Source: an uncultured Lachnospiraceae bacterium (GTDB lineage Bacteria; Bacillota; Clostridia; Lachnospirales; Lachnospiraceae). Taken from it: a stretch of 42,600 nucleotides of DNA. The translations under genes and the position numbers were made by a program. The stretch's first letter is position 1. Every line of letters begins with the position of its first letter. Shown here piece by piece: positions 8,491-18,026 of the stretch. The stretch lies in contig CAMWLJ010000019.1 in the NCBI GenBank assembly GCA_947175055.1, forward strand, positions 1 through 42,600, given 5' to 3'. Below the pieces are notes generated by a model. The model searched no databases, was not told the DNA's origin, and saw only the letters and a program-made list of their open reading frames with translations.

Positions 8491-10869
8491 TTACAATACG
8501 GTGTCATCCCGCAGGGCATCCGCCAGGCTGCTATTCAATACCCGTTTCGCGCCGAGCCAATATGCCAGCGCCACAAACCCAAAGATCGCAAGGATGAAGC
8601 CCAGGATCGGCACAAACGGCGCCTCCCGGATAAAGAGTATCGGTTCCAGATAGCTTGCCCTGATAAAAAGAACCACCCCCGCAACGGTAACGGGCAGTGC
8701 CACCAGCAGCGGACGCCCCGCAATGACGAAAGCCTCTATGCAAAAAATCTTCTTCATCTCCTCCGGTGTCAGGCCGATGGACAGATAGCGTGCAAACTCC
8801 CGTCTCCGCTGCCGCACAAAGCCCAGCGTGTTGGAGAATACATTGCCGATGCCGATGGCCGCAAGCAGAATACAGAAGACGCTTAAGACGGCCTTCATTC
8901 CGGCAAACATCCGGTCATTGTCCTGTTGCGCGCGAAGACGGTTCTCTATTTCGACACGGTCTGCCGATACATCGGCGGCTTCGGCGATCTTCGCAAGAAT
9001 TCGGGCGATCTCTGTCTCCATCTCCTCCAAGTCTGCCGCCGTAATTCCCTCCCGCGCCAAAATCCGCAGATACAGATCCTGCTGCGTGCCGCCGATCTGC
9101 CCCTCTATCTCTCGCCAGACCGACAGCGGGATAAAGTGCACAAGCTCATAGAAATCCAAGGTACCGTACTCTTCCCGCAGGATGGGCGGCGTCTGCGCAT
9201 AGGCGGTCACGGGAAGAAGAACCGCGTCCGCTGCCGAGAAGCCCGTTTCCGGTTCGTTCTCCGTTAACCCGCTTTGTATCAACATTGTCGTCGCATTGTT
9301 CCCTTTCAGATATGGAATGGTCTTCCGCTTTCGGAAATTCGGGTCTTTGGCATCCTTCGTGGTGTTCAGGATCACCGCCCCGTCCAACCGCGGCTCTGCC
9401 CCAATCTGTGCACAGTATTCCAGAAAGCCGGCGTCATCCAGAATGACTAACGGTGCATGCACCAGCCAGCCTTCCGAAAGCCGTGTGGCATATTCCGCCG
9501 CAGTGTCCTCAAATCCGCCTACTGCCAGCATCTCTTCACTGATCTCTTCCGGCATAACGATCCTTCCTGCGTCTGCCTTCTGATAAACTGTACAGCTCCG
9601 CACACCAGGCAGATCCTGCAGTGACTTAAGCCCTGCAAGCGCATCAATATCCGCATCCTTTACTGTCACCATCAGATCCCAGGCATCCTGATATCTGGTG
9701 AAATAAGTTTCCTGTTGGCTGACCACCGTGATCGTAATAAAGCACATCATGAAGGAAAATGCCAGAAAGGAAAAGACCAATGATAAGGTAGCAGTGCGCA
9801 TGGCCTTTCGCTGCGCCTTCAGCGCAGTTCCCGCCAGTTCTCCCTCTATCCCGAACAATTTCGACAATATCGGGGACGCTTTCTTCCGTTTCAGCTGCAG
9901 TTCACCGGTATCTCTGATGGCTTCTAAAGGTGTCAGTCTGCTTATCTTCCGCGCAGGAATCCAGGCGGAGACAAGCAGCGTAACGGCTGCCGCCAGAAGT
10001 GACAGGCACAGGATCAAAGGGTGATACTGAAACGGCAGCACAAGACGGCCTTCCACATCCGCCAACAGAATATTCACGGCTTCCACCATACCCATACCAA
10101 GCAGTATGCCCAGCAGGCTTCCTGCCAATACCGGCCCCGCACACAATACAAATGTCTCCTGCAAAAGACAGGTGCGGATCTGCCCTGGAGTAGCGCCGAC
10201 ACTCGCCAAAATGCCGAACTGATGAATCCTGGCGTTCATAGATACCGCAAAGGCATTGTGGATGACCAGAACAAGCGACAGACAGGCCGCCGCCGTAACC
10301 GCGACCACAAACGGGAACACCCAGCGCAGCGCAGTGTCCTCAGCGCTGCGGATCAAGTACATGTTCAAAAGGGAGTAGTGCCAGTCGACAGTGACCTTTT
10401 TGTCTGATCTCTGCTCCGCCCCGGCCCGATCCTTACTATCGGTCTGATCCATCACCTCACTCCGTCCCGTATCGTCAACCTGAACTCCGGCATAAGACTG
10501 CCCATCATCGCAGACCAACTCTGCTATGCAGGGCAGATCCGTAAAGATAGTCCGTTTATTTATAAAATAAAGATCGACCACTCTTTCCGCCCCGTCCGAC
10601 AATTCTTCACGAACGACTACCTTCTCCACATTGGCGTGATCGCGGATGCGTTCAATGTCTTCTTCACTGATCTCACCCACGATCCGGCCCTGCCAGTCAC
10701 CTTCCTCCTTTTTGATCTGTTCTATCTCATAGATCCACAGGTTATAGAAGACGCTGCACAACAGCGATAAGAGCAGGGCGGAGATAAAGGCCGAGATTAT
10801 GACCGAGATCCCGGACGTGCGGTTATTTTTGAGGTAATCGGATGAATACTCTTTCCACATAGCCGTCAC
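8491..10869 (-). CDS. ABC transporter permease, double FtsX type
   Basis: 792 residues. Membrane segments are visible at about 22-46, then a group of three at about 180-300 (including LSLVLVIHNAFAVS and ILASVGATPGQIRTCLL, the FtsX/MacB motif), one near 365-385 (FSFLAFSFMMCFITITVV), and three in the last 130 residues (with FARYLSIGLTPEEMKKIF as the second FtsX motif). Two large outside loops lie between them. Such permeases act as mechanotransmission machines for antimicrobial peptide resistance or lipoprotein/lipid handling, not simple uptake. The ATG overlaps the stop of the ATPase gene by four bases, so they form one transporter. The substrate cannot be told from sequence. Confidence 0.88.
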   Translation of the reverse strand: MTAMWKEYSSDYLKNNRTSGISVIISAFISALLLSLLCSVFYNLWIYEIEQIKKEEGDWQGRIVGEISEEDIERIRDHANVEKVVVREELSDGAERVVDLYFINKRTIFTDLPCIAELVCDDGQSYAGVQVDDTGRSEVMDQTDSKDRAGAEQRSDKKVTVDWHYSLLNMYLIRSAEDTALRWVFPFVVAVTAAACLSLVLVIHNAFAVSMNARIHQFGILASVGATPGQIRTCLLQETFVLCAGPVLAGSLLGILLGMGMVEAVNILLADVEGRLVLPFQYHPLILCLSLLAAAVTLLVSAWIPARKISRLTPLEAIRDTGELQLKRKKASPILSKLFGIEGELAGTALKAQRKAMRTATLSLVFSFLAFSFMMCFITITVVSQQETYFTRYQDAWDLMVTVKDADIDALAGLKSLQDLPGVRSCTVYQKADAGRIVMPEEISEEMLAVGGFEDTAAEYATRLSEGWLVHAPLVILDDAGFLEYCAQIGAEPRLDGAVILNTTKDAKDPNFRKRKTIPYLKGNNATTMLIQSGLTENEPETGFSAADAVLLPVTAYAQTPPILREEYGTLDFYELVHFIPLSVWREIEGQIGGTQQDLYLRILAREGITAADLEEMETEIARILAKIAEAADVSADRVEIENRLRAQQDNDRMFAGMKAVLSVFCILLAAIGIGNVFSNTLGFVRQRRREFARYLSIGLTPEEMKKIFCIEAFVIAGRPLLVALPVTVAGVVLFIRASYLEPILFIREAPFVPILGFILAIFGFVALAYWLGAKRVLNSSLADALRDDTVL

Positions 10870-11546
10870 CTCCTCTTCTCATCGGCAAGGACACGGCCGT
10901 CTTCTATGGTAACGATCCGGTCTGCCTCCAGCGCGATCTTCTCGTCGTGGGTGATCATAAGGATCGTCTGCTTTAGGCTGCGGTTGGACAGTTTCAGCAT
11001 ATCAACGATTTCCTTGGAATTCTTCCGGTCCAGATTGCCGGTAGGTTCATCCGCCAGCAGGATCGCGGGGCGGTAGATCAATGACCGTGCAATGGCCGCC
11101 CGCTGCTGCTGACCACCTGAAAGCTGATTCGGCAGCAGATCCAATTTATCCTGGATGCCCAGAGACTGTACGATCTGGTCAAAAAATGCCGGATCGGACT
11201 TCTTTTTATCCAGAAGCAGGGGCATAAGGATATTCTTCCGGATGGTAAGTGTCGGAACCAAGTTGTAGAACTGGTACACCAGCCCCACCTTCCTGCGTCG
11301 GAAAATGGCCGCCTGTTTCGCATTCAGAGATGCCAGGTCGGTGCCCTCAATCGTTACTTTGCCTGCCGACGGCTTATCCACACTGCCCAGAATGTGCAGC
11401 AGCGTAGACTTCCCGGAGCCGGAAGCCCCGACGATCGCCACGAACTCCCCTTTTTCCACGATCAGATCGATCCCCTCGAGCGCCACCGCCTGATTGCCGC
11501 CGCTGCCGTAAGTTTTTCTTACACCTTCACATCTTAAAATTTCCAA
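10866..11546 (-). CDS. ABC transporter ATP-binding protein, LolD/MacB type
   Basis: 226 residues from a TTG start at 11546, chosen because AGGAGG lies nine bases upstream; the longer frame to 11609 has no such site. Walker A GASGSGKST (about 40-48), signature LSGGQQQR and Walker B ILLADEPTGNLD are all intact, followed by the switch histidine in MITHDEKIA. The protein powers the double-FtsX permease encoded next, whose start overlaps its stop. With the upstream kinase and regulator it makes a four-gene unit like the peptide-sensing and detoxification modules of Firmicutes. Confidence 0.93.
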   Translation of the reverse strand: MEILRCEGVRKTYGSGGNQAVALEGIDLIVEKGEFVAIVGASGSGKSTLLHILGSVDKPSAGKVTIEGTDLASLNAKQAAIFRRRKVGLVYQFYNLVPTLTIRKNILMPLLLDKKKSDPAFFDQIVQSLGIQDKLDLLPNQLSGGQQQRAAIARSLIYRPAILLADEPTGNLDRKNSKEIVDMLKLSNRSLKQTILMITHDEKIALEADRIVTIEDGRVLADEKRR

Positions 11547-11642
11547 TGTCTGCTTCCTCCTGTCACTGTTTACTGCCAATATCGGTACCCTTTTGATACC
11601 TAATATCATTCTTCTTCCATTATAGAAGCGTAAAGTGACAAC

Positions 11643-12971
11643 TCAGTGACAGTAAAAGCGAATCTCAAAGCATGCACCGCCCTCCGGCAGATTACACGCC
11701 GAAAGAGTGCCGTTCTGCCGTTCGATGATCTCCCGGGAAAGCGCAAGACCGATCCCGATCCCGCCGCCTGCCGCATTTTTACCCCGATAAAAGCGCTCAA
11801 AAAGGCGGGGAATATCTTCCCCTGCAAACCCGGGTCCGTTATCTCGTATTTGGATCAATGTGTAGAGGGGATTCTGTTCGTAAGTGCAGCGGATAGTGCC
11901 GCCGGACGGGGTATGCTCCATACAGTTTTTCAGAAGGTTCATGACCGCCTCCATGGTCCAGTCTCTGTCCGCCAGAATGATCTTCTCACCCGCTTCCGGT
12001 ATTTCGACCGCAATGTTCTGTGACCAGGAGAATTCCTGCAGATTCTCGGCCGACATCACGAGGATGGTAAAAACATCCACTTCTTTTCGTTCCAGTGTCA
12101 GGGTACCGGCGTCGATGCGGGACAGCAAAAGGAGGGCTTCTTCCAGACGAGTGAGACCGGAAAGCTGCCCCATGATCCTGGAAATGTGGTGTGCCGTATC
12201 GCACTGGCTGCCTTGAATGCCTTTGTGCGTTCTGGCTCGTCTGCCTTTGTGCGTTCTGACCACGGGGGAATCATGCAAGGCGGCGTTATGACGATCCTGC
12301 CCCTCCTGCTGTGTATGTCCCGGGCAATCTTCTTGTAGCAGCTGCAGGGAAAGGGATATAGATGTGATCGGTGTCTTTAACTGGTGCGCGATGTTGTAGA
12401 GATTTTCCGCGTAATTCTCCTTCGCCTTAAGCGCGGCATCCCTCGCCTGATGCAAGGCAGTGACAGTCTTGTAGATCTCGTCCTGTAACTTGGAAAAGGC
12501 ATCTTCGCCGGTTTGCACAAGTACACCGTCCCTGCCGGTGTTTACCTTTTCCAGATAGTCGGTCATCGCCTCGATCCGTATAATCTCCTTCCTGTGCCAA
12601 AGAAATGCGGTCACGAGGAACAAAATGCCACCCGCCGCGGCCCCGGTCAGAGTCATAAGCAAACCGCGGCCTTCTACATCCTGCAGAAAGCCCGCCTGCC
12701 GGTAACCGTAGGCAAAGAGAATATTCTGCTGTGCCGGCAGCCGGGGATCGTATCGGAATTCTTTCAGAGCAGACAGCACCGCCTGCCTGACAGAAGAATA
12801 TCCGGCGGTATTATCCGCCTGCTCTATAACTGACTGGCAGACCTGCCCAAGCACCTGTGTGTACGCGTGGCCATAGTAGTTCTGAAGCAGTGCGGCCGTT
12901 ACGGATGCAGACAGCAGACTGATCGACAGAACGAGTCCTGCCAGGATGACAATATTCTTTCTACTGATCAT
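11643..12971 (-). CDS. Sensor histidine kinase with expanded DHp loop
   Basis: 442 residues. Membrane segments at about 7-28 and 105-125 enclose an outside domain of about 75 residues. The phospho-acceptor is His196 in NIAHQLKTPITS. ATP-binding motifs follow: MEAVMNLLKNCMEHT (N box), IRDNGPGFAGEDIPRLFERF (G1/F) and GGIGIGLALSREII (G2). Between the two DHp helices, residues about 215-258 form an extra polar stretch not expected in this fold, containing a repeated RTHKG encoded by a 24-bp period repeat. The outside domain is larger than in BceS-type kinases, so it probably senses a ligand directly. It follows the response regulator and precedes the transporter. Confidence 0.9.
   Translation of the reverse strand: MISRKNIVILAGLVLSISLLSASVTAALLQNYYGHAYTQVLGQVCQSVIEQADNTAGYSSVRQAVLSALKEFRYDPRLPAQQNILFAYGYRQAGFLQDVEGRGLLMTLTGAAAGGILFLVTAFLWHRKEIIRIEAMTDYLEKVNTGRDGVLVQTGEDAFSKLQDEIYKTVTALHQARDAALKAKENYAENLYNIAHQLKTPITSISLSLQLLQEDCPGHTQQEGQDRHNAALHDSPVVRTHKGRRARTHKGIQGSQCDTAHHISRIMGQLSGLTRLEEALLLLSRIDAGTLTLERKEVDVFTILVMSAENLQEFSWSQNIAVEIPEAGEKIILADRDWTMEAVMNLLKNCMEHTPSGGTIRCTYEQNPLYTLIQIRDNGPGFAGEDIPRLFERFYRGKNAAGGGIGIGLALSREIIERQNGTLSACNLPEGGACFEIRFYCH
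12218..12258. repeat. In-frame 17-bp direct repeat inside the kinase gene
   Basis: TGCCTTTGTGCGTTCTG occurs at 12218-12234 and again at 12242-12258. The period is 24 bases (eight codons), so the copy number could change without breaking the frame. It encodes the repeated THKG in the extra loop of the kinase DHp domain. Confidence 0.85.
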
Positions 12972-13023
12972 ATTGGTCCCTCTTATTAAATATAATCTCT
13001 CGGCCTCTCCTCTTGCCCGGAAT

Positions 13024-13692
13024 TCAGCCTTCTTCCATGCGATACCCTACGCTTCTGACCGTCTTCATGCTGCGCGGCTGGTGCAGCTTATCCCGCAGAC
13101 GCTTCATCGTGACCGTGAGCGTGTTGTCATTGACAAAGTTCCCATTGCTGTCCCACAATTTATCCAGCAGGGACTGTCTGGTGACGATCCGTCCCTGATT
13201 CTCCAACAGGGTCAGCAACAGTTCATACTCCAATGGGCTTAAGAACACTTCCTCTGTCTTCCAATATACCTGCCGTCTCTCCCGGTCCAGAGAGATATCG
13301 CCGCAGGAAAGAGATTGCTTCGGAATGTCCCCTGTCCTGCGCAGCAATGCCTGTATACGAGAATACAATACTTCCAGTTCAAAAGGCTTTACTACATAAT
13401 CGTCCGCACCGCTCTGAAATCCTGAGACGATATCGCTTGTATCCCCACGGACGGTAAGAAAGATAACAGGCAGCTCCTTCCAGCGGCCGCGGATCCACTG
13501 ACACAAGGCGCTGCCGTTTCCGTCCGGCATGTTCCAGTCTACCAACACCAGCGTGGGGAGCCTTTGCAGAAAAGCTGCTTTCGCCCCGGCGATCGTGGGA
13601 AAGACTGAAACGCTGCAGTCATGCCGGCTCAGATATTCACTGACCGACTGTGCGATATTTTCATCGTCTTCTATATAGTAGATGGTCCTCAT
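13024..13692 (-). CDS. OmpR-family response regulator
   Basis: 222 residues from the ATG at 13692, which has GGTGAGG just upstream; the ORF extends 40 codons further without a ribosome site. Receiver domain: acidic pair Asp9/Asp10 in YYIEDDEN, phospho-acceptor Asp52 in VDWNMPDGNG, and the lysine in DYVVKPFELEVL. The C-terminal winged helix has FLSPLEYELLLTLLENQGRIV and TMKRLRDKL, typical of OmpR/PhoB DNA-binding domains. It is the first gene of the unit with the kinase and the ABC transporter and probably switches on that transporter. Confidence 0.93.
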   Translation of the reverse strand: MRTIYYIEDDENIAQSVSEYLSRHDCSVSVFPTIAGAKAAFLQRLPTLVLVDWNMPDGNGSALCQWIRGRWKELPVIFLTVRGDTSDIVSGFQSGADDYVVKPFELEVLYSRIQALLRRTGDIPKQSLSCGDISLDRERRQVYWKTEEVFLSPLEYELLLTLLENQGRIVTRQSLLDKLWDSNGNFVNDNTLTVTMKRLRDKLHQPRSMKTVRSVGYRMEEG

Positions 13693-13824
13693 ATGCCATA
13701 TCCTCACCTTTCCTGTAATTTCCCTCTTTCCCTCTTTTCCTTCATTCCCCTCATTCCGAGGCGCTTTGCGCTGAGAACGCACGCAGGATTTCACCCTGTT
13801 CAGTTCTGGCATATACTGCCTTGT

Positions 13825-16548
13825 CTATTTTTCCATCTGTCTCGTGATCCACTCCATGATCACATCCACCAGATACGCCTGCTCCGTCTCGGACAGGGCC
13901 GCTCCCTCGGCAAGCCCGTGCCACTTGGCCAGACATCCCCGACAGCAGGTAGCGGTAGCGTGTTGGGCCACGAAAACAGGGTGCCCGCGCATGGGCGTCT
14001 GCCTGCCGTCGTTCGCCGGCGCGGCGGGCGCAAGCCTCTTAGCGATGAAGTCCTGCGCATGCCTGCGCACGACATCCATCCCTTTCTCCCGGACATAGTG
14101 CCTGTCATTGCTTTTCAGAGAAAAACTGCTGCGGAATTCTGACTGGCCAAGCCGCTGGAACAGGGATCCGCCATAGCTCGCAGGTTGTTCGCTGACCATG
14201 GATGGCTGCGCACCGCTTTTGTACTGAATCATCTTGATCTTCTCCGGAGTTTCCTCGGATCTTGTCCTCTCTTCCTCATGTACCTGTACCGTCGCCTGAG
14301 ACTCCTTCCGGTCCGGGCGCGCCGCGATCCTGGACTCCACGCTGTCTTCCTGCAGCCGCATAGCCAGCCTGGTGTTCCTGTCTGCGGTGGTCTCGTTTTT
14401 GATCGCATACCAGACCGCCTTCTTCTCCCCGACCAGTACCAGGATCTTCTTCGCCCTGGTCACCCCGGTGTAGAGCAGGTTCCTCTGCAACATCACATAG
14501 TGACTCATGGTAAAAGGCATCACCACGATGGGATACTCAGACCCCTGGGATTTGTGGATCGTGGTGGCATACGCAAGCGTCAGTTCCTCCAGCTCACTCA
14601 CATCATACACCACTTCCCGGCCGTCGAAATTCACCGTCAGCTCTCTTTCTTCCATATCCACATGATTTATGACACCAATGTCACCATTAAAAACTTCTTT
14701 ATCGTAGTCGTTACGGATCTGCATGACCTTATCATGCAGCCGGTACTGCATACCGCCCCTGCGCAGCAAGATGCTGCTCGGATTCATAGCCTCCTGCAGT
14801 ACCTGATTCAAATTCGCTGCCCCACAGACACCTCGCTGCATAGGTGTCAGCACCTGGATATCCTGCAGGGCATCCACATGATAGTAACGCGGCAGATTCT
14901 CCGTGCAATATTTCACCACGAGTTCCACCACCTCCTCATTGGTCTCCTTCGCCGCGAAGAAGAAATCCGAATCCCGGCCGCCCCGCATATCGATCTGCTC
15001 CCCTTTGTTGATGCGGTGGGCATTCATGACGATACGGCTGCCCTGAGCCTGCCGGAAGATCCGGCTTAAGCGCACCACCGGAATCCGTTCTGATAAGATA
15101 ATGTCTCCCAACACATTTCCGGCGCCTACCGAAGGCAGCTGATCGGTGTCACCCACCATGATCAGCGTCATGTGCGCCGGCAGAGCTTTTAACAGATTGT
15201 ACATCAGCATAATGTCGATCATGGAACACTCGTCCAGAATGAGCACGTCGCCCTCCAGCGGGTTCTCTTCCTTGCGCTGATATCCTTCCGGCGGTTTGTA
15301 CTCCAACAGCCTGTGAATGGTCTTCGCCTCCATACCGGTGGCCTCGGACATACGTTTCGCCGCCCGCCCGGTAGGCGCCGCCAGAATGATCTTGCAGCCT
15401 GCAGCCCGGTAAGCGGCAATGATTCCCATGGTCGTGGTAGTCTTGCCCGTTCCGGGGCCGCCCGTGAGTACCATGACCTTGGAAGATACGGCGACACGGA
15501 TCGCCTCCAATTGAACTTCGTCGTAAGTTATCTGCCCCAGCGTCTCTTCTTCCTGCATCCGGTGCGGCGCAACATCAGCGTCATCGGCAGTATCCGTTTC
15601 CTGGTCTCGCTCTGTACGGCCCATGACCCTCTCCATCACTGCATCCAAATCCATCTTCACACGGCGCTCGGCCATAAGCAGCTTAAGCAGCCGCTTCGCA
15701 CAGCCTGTCTCGGAGAAGAAAAAGGGCGGCAGATAGATGGCATCTTCCTCCCGAATCACATCCTCCGTGCGCAGCATTTCGTCCAACGTGATCTCCAGCT
15801 CCGCTTCCTCCACCTCCAAAAGCTGCCCGGCCGTCCGGATCAGCTGCTCTCTTACCGCATAGCAGTGGCCATTCTCGGAAAGCTTGTTTAACGTATAGAG
15901 AATGCCGCTCCGTAGCCGGATGAAACGATCCTTCTCAATGCCCATCTTCTCCGCTATCGTGTCCGCCGTCTTGAAACCAATGCCCCAGATATCATCGGCC
16001 AGCCGGTAAGGATTCTCCTGCACAACACTGATGCTGTCACTGCCATAAGTCTTGAAGATCTTCGTGGCATGGCTTGTACTGACCTCATGCCCCTGTAAAA
16101 AAAGCATGATGTTCTTGATCTCCTTCTGCTCCTCCCAGCTCTTCTTGATCCGCTCCACCCGCACTCTGCCGATGCCCTCCACTTCGATCAGCGCCTCCGG
16201 GTTTTCCTCGATCACATCCAGCGTATCTTTGCCAAATTTCTCCACAATGCGCCTTGCGAACTTCGGCCCCACACCCTTGATCAAGCCGGACCCAAGATAT
16301 TTCTCGATGCCATAGACCGTGGCCGGCAGGGTTTCTTCAAATTTCTCCACGGAAAACTGGCGGCCGTATTTGGCATCCACCTTCCAGAAGCCCTCCAGGG
16401 CAAGCACTGAACCTACATGCGTTTCCGGCATGATGCCGACTACAGTCACCAGATCCTGGGCACTCTTGACGGCACATTTGAGCACCGTATAACCGTTGTC
16501 GGCGTTCTGGTATGTAATTCTTTCTACGACACAGCGTAAATGATCCAT
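13825..16548 (-). CDS. recD2: RecD2-type DNA helicase fused to a DUF4186 domain
   Basis: 907 residues from the ATG at 16548, which has AAGGAGG eight bases upstream. The N-terminal OB-like part (CVVERITYQNADNGYTVLKC), helix-hairpin-helix region (LIKGVGPKFARRIVEKFG), Walker A LTGGPGTGKTTTT, Walker B LILDECSMID and the C-terminal UvrD-like motif (YATTIHKSQGSEYPIVV) mark RecD2, a 5'-3' helicase in DNA repair. RecD2 should end near residue 735. Here a polar linker of about 60 residues leads to a domain with RRHAQDFIAKRL, TPMRGHPVFVAQHATATCC and RGCLAKWHG, which I recognise as DUF4186, normally a free-standing protein. Its conserved His and Cys residues suggest metal binding. The gene borders the defence island. 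Confidence 0.9.
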   Translation of the reverse strand: MDHLRCVVERITYQNADNGYTVLKCAVKSAQDLVTVVGIMPETHVGSVLALEGFWKVDAKYGRQFSVEKFEETLPATVYGIEKYLGSGLIKGVGPKFARRIVEKFGKDTLDVIEENPEALIEVEGIGRVRVERIKKSWEEQKEIKNIMLFLQGHEVSTSHATKIFKTYGSDSISVVQENPYRLADDIWGIGFKTADTIAEKMGIEKDRFIRLRSGILYTLNKLSENGHCYAVREQLIRTAGQLLEVEEAELEITLDEMLRTEDVIREEDAIYLPPFFFSETGCAKRLLKLLMAERRVKMDLDAVMERVMGRTERDQETDTADDADVAPHRMQEEETLGQITYDEVQLEAIRVAVSSKVMVLTGGPGTGKTTTTMGIIAAYRAAGCKIILAAPTGRAAKRMSEATGMEAKTIHRLLEYKPPEGYQRKEENPLEGDVLILDECSMIDIMLMYNLLKALPAHMTLIMVGDTDQLPSVGAGNVLGDIILSERIPVVRLSRIFRQAQGSRIVMNAHRINKGEQIDMRGGRDSDFFFAAKETNEEVVELVVKYCTENLPRYYHVDALQDIQVLTPMQRGVCGAANLNQVLQEAMNPSSILLRRGGMQYRLHDKVMQIRNDYDKEVFNGDIGVINHVDMEERELTVNFDGREVVYDVSELEELTLAYATTIHKSQGSEYPIVVMPFTMSHYVMLQRNLLYTGVTRAKKILVLVGEKKAVWYAIKNETTADRNTRLAMRLQEDSVESRIAARPDRKESQATVQVHEEERTRSEETPEKIKMIQYKSGAQPSMVSEQPASYGGSLFQRLGQSEFRSSFSLKSNDRHYVREKGMDVVRRHAQDFIAKRLAPAAPANDGRQTPMRGHPVFVAQHATATCCRGCLAKWHGLAEGAALSETEQAYLVDVIMEWITRQMEK

Positions 16549-16570
16549 GGACCTGGCCTCCTTACCTGAA

Positions 16571-16641
16571 ACGAGCGAAACTCGTTCCAAATGAATCTTG
16601 AACTGCCGCCAGGCAGGCCTTCTAAACCCACGGCGGCAGTT
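16571..16641. repeat. GC-rich hairpins at the recD2/Dnd island junction
   Basis: ACGAG/CTCGT (16571-16585) is followed by a 10-bp stem AACTGCCGCC (16601-16610) with GGCGGCAGTT (16632-16641). They lie in the 299-base gap between dndA and recD2. The bases from 16642 to 16847 are AT-rich and I see no gene there. The stem has no U-run on the minus strand, so terminator function for dnd is uncertain. The GC-rich to AT-rich switch marks the island edge. Confidence 0.5.
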
Positions 16642-16847
16642 TGTATAAGCTATCGGGTAGCGTTCTGATACTATGTATTTGGAGTTTGAACACTATTTAA
16701 ATTTTCAACTATGCATCAAGAATCATTTCTTACTTCCCTTGGCAAAATTTATCTTCACGATTTGCCTTTATTTTCTATTATTTGCAGACTATCTCTAATC
16801 TTTTTATTAATATAAGCAACCTGCTTATTTTCAATGTGGTAACCTAA

Positions 16848-17999
16848 TCACTGACCCAGCCCTCTGGCACTCTCCAACATCCTTCCAAAAGACTGTTCTA
16901 TTTCTTCTACGGAAATTTCCGGCCCCCAACTGATCCGTATTGAATTTTCAACCTGATCCGCAGGGATTCCCATCGCTGTAAGTACGTAACTGGGTTTATA
17001 TGAATTTGAATTACATGCAGATCCATTTGAAATCCCGCAATAATCTTTTGTAGCAAGCATCAACGCTTCAGATGAAACACCGCAAATACAAAGATTCATC
17101 GTATTTGACACACAATACCCCTGCTCTCCGTTCATTTTGTATTGCAATCCTGATTGTTTCAACAATTCAATCAGCCTGTTCTTAATCATGCGGCATTTCT
17201 TACTGTTATCTAAATATTCTGCCTGCGCCAGTTCACATGCTTTCCCCAATCCCGCTGCCAAAGCGACAGGTACAGTTCCAGGCCTGATTCCATACTCCTG
17301 TTGCCCTCCATACATTACGGCTTTAACCGGAGGAAATTTGTACTTCTCTTTTCTTAGAATAAGCGCTCCCACACCCTGCGGTCCGCCTAATTTATGAGCG
17401 CTCATAGAAAGCATACTGTATCTTGTCTCTTTTAGTTCGTCCACCAGCTTACCAAAGCTCTGTGTAGCATCAATATGAAACAGGATATCCCGATCAGTTA
17501 ATAACTCCCCGATTTCTTTTACAGGTTGAATTATCCCCGTTTCATTATTGACATGCATTATGCTGACAAGTAAGGTATCCTCTCTCACTTTATTAAGAAC
17601 GTCTTGAATCAGTATTCTTCCCGTTTCGTCAGGATCAATAAAATCCACTTCAAATCCCTGTTTCTGCATGGCTTTAGCAGACTCTAATACTGCTTTATGC
17701 TCAATCGATGTAGTAATAATATGCTTCTTATTCGCGCTCATTCCATATGATTTTAAGCCTTGAATCGCAATATTATCGCTCTCTGTAGCGCCACTCGTAA
17801 ATATGACTTCGTCTTTGTTAATCGCTAGCAGCGATGCAACCTGCTCTCTGGCATTCTCAACGATCTTTCTTGCCTGATCTCCAAAATGATGTGTTCTGCT
17901 GTCTGCATTACCATATACATTTTGATACACTTCTATCATCCGCTCCAATACCCGCCTGTCAATCGGCGCAGACGCATTATAATCCAAATAGATTCCCAT
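16848..17999 (-). CDS. dndA: Cysteine desulfurase DndA
   Basis: 383 residues from the ATG at 17999, which has GGGGGA upstream; a GTG start at 18086 is also possible but lies within a hairpin. PLP lysine Lys203 in SAHKLGGPQGVG, the PLP contact HIDATQS, and the mobile-loop cysteine Cys329 in SNGSACNSNSYKPS fit the NifS/IscS class. It mobilises sulfur from cysteine as a persulfide for DndC. It is last in the dndB-C-D-E-A order, so a dedicated DndA is present and the cell's IscS is not borrowed. I cannot separate it from general IscS by motif alone; the context decides. Confidence 0.9.
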   Translation of the reverse strand: MGIYLDYNASAPIDRRVLERMIEVYQNVYGNADSRTHHFGDQARKIVENAREQVASLLAINKDEVIFTSGATESDNIAIQGLKSYGMSANKKHIITTSIEHKAVLESAKAMQKQGFEVDFIDPDETGRILIQDVLNKVREDTLLVSIMHVNNETGIIQPVKEIGELLTDRDILFHIDATQSFGKLVDELKETRYSMLSMSAHKLGGPQGVGALILRKEKYKFPPVKAVMYGGQQEYGIRPGTVPVALAAGLGKACELAQAEYLDNSKKCRMIKNRLIELLKQSGLQYKMNGEQGYCVSNTMNLCICGVSSEALMLATKDYCGISNGSACNSNSYKPSYVLTAMGIPADQVENSIRISWGPEISVEEIEQSFGRMLESARGLGQ

Positions 18000-18026
18000 A
18001 TTATTCCCCCATTCTTGCTCAGTCTG

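Noticed and set aside
14185..15069. 294-residue plus-strand frame opposite recD2
   Set aside because: Antisense shadow rich in His, Leu and Arg, with no family motif.
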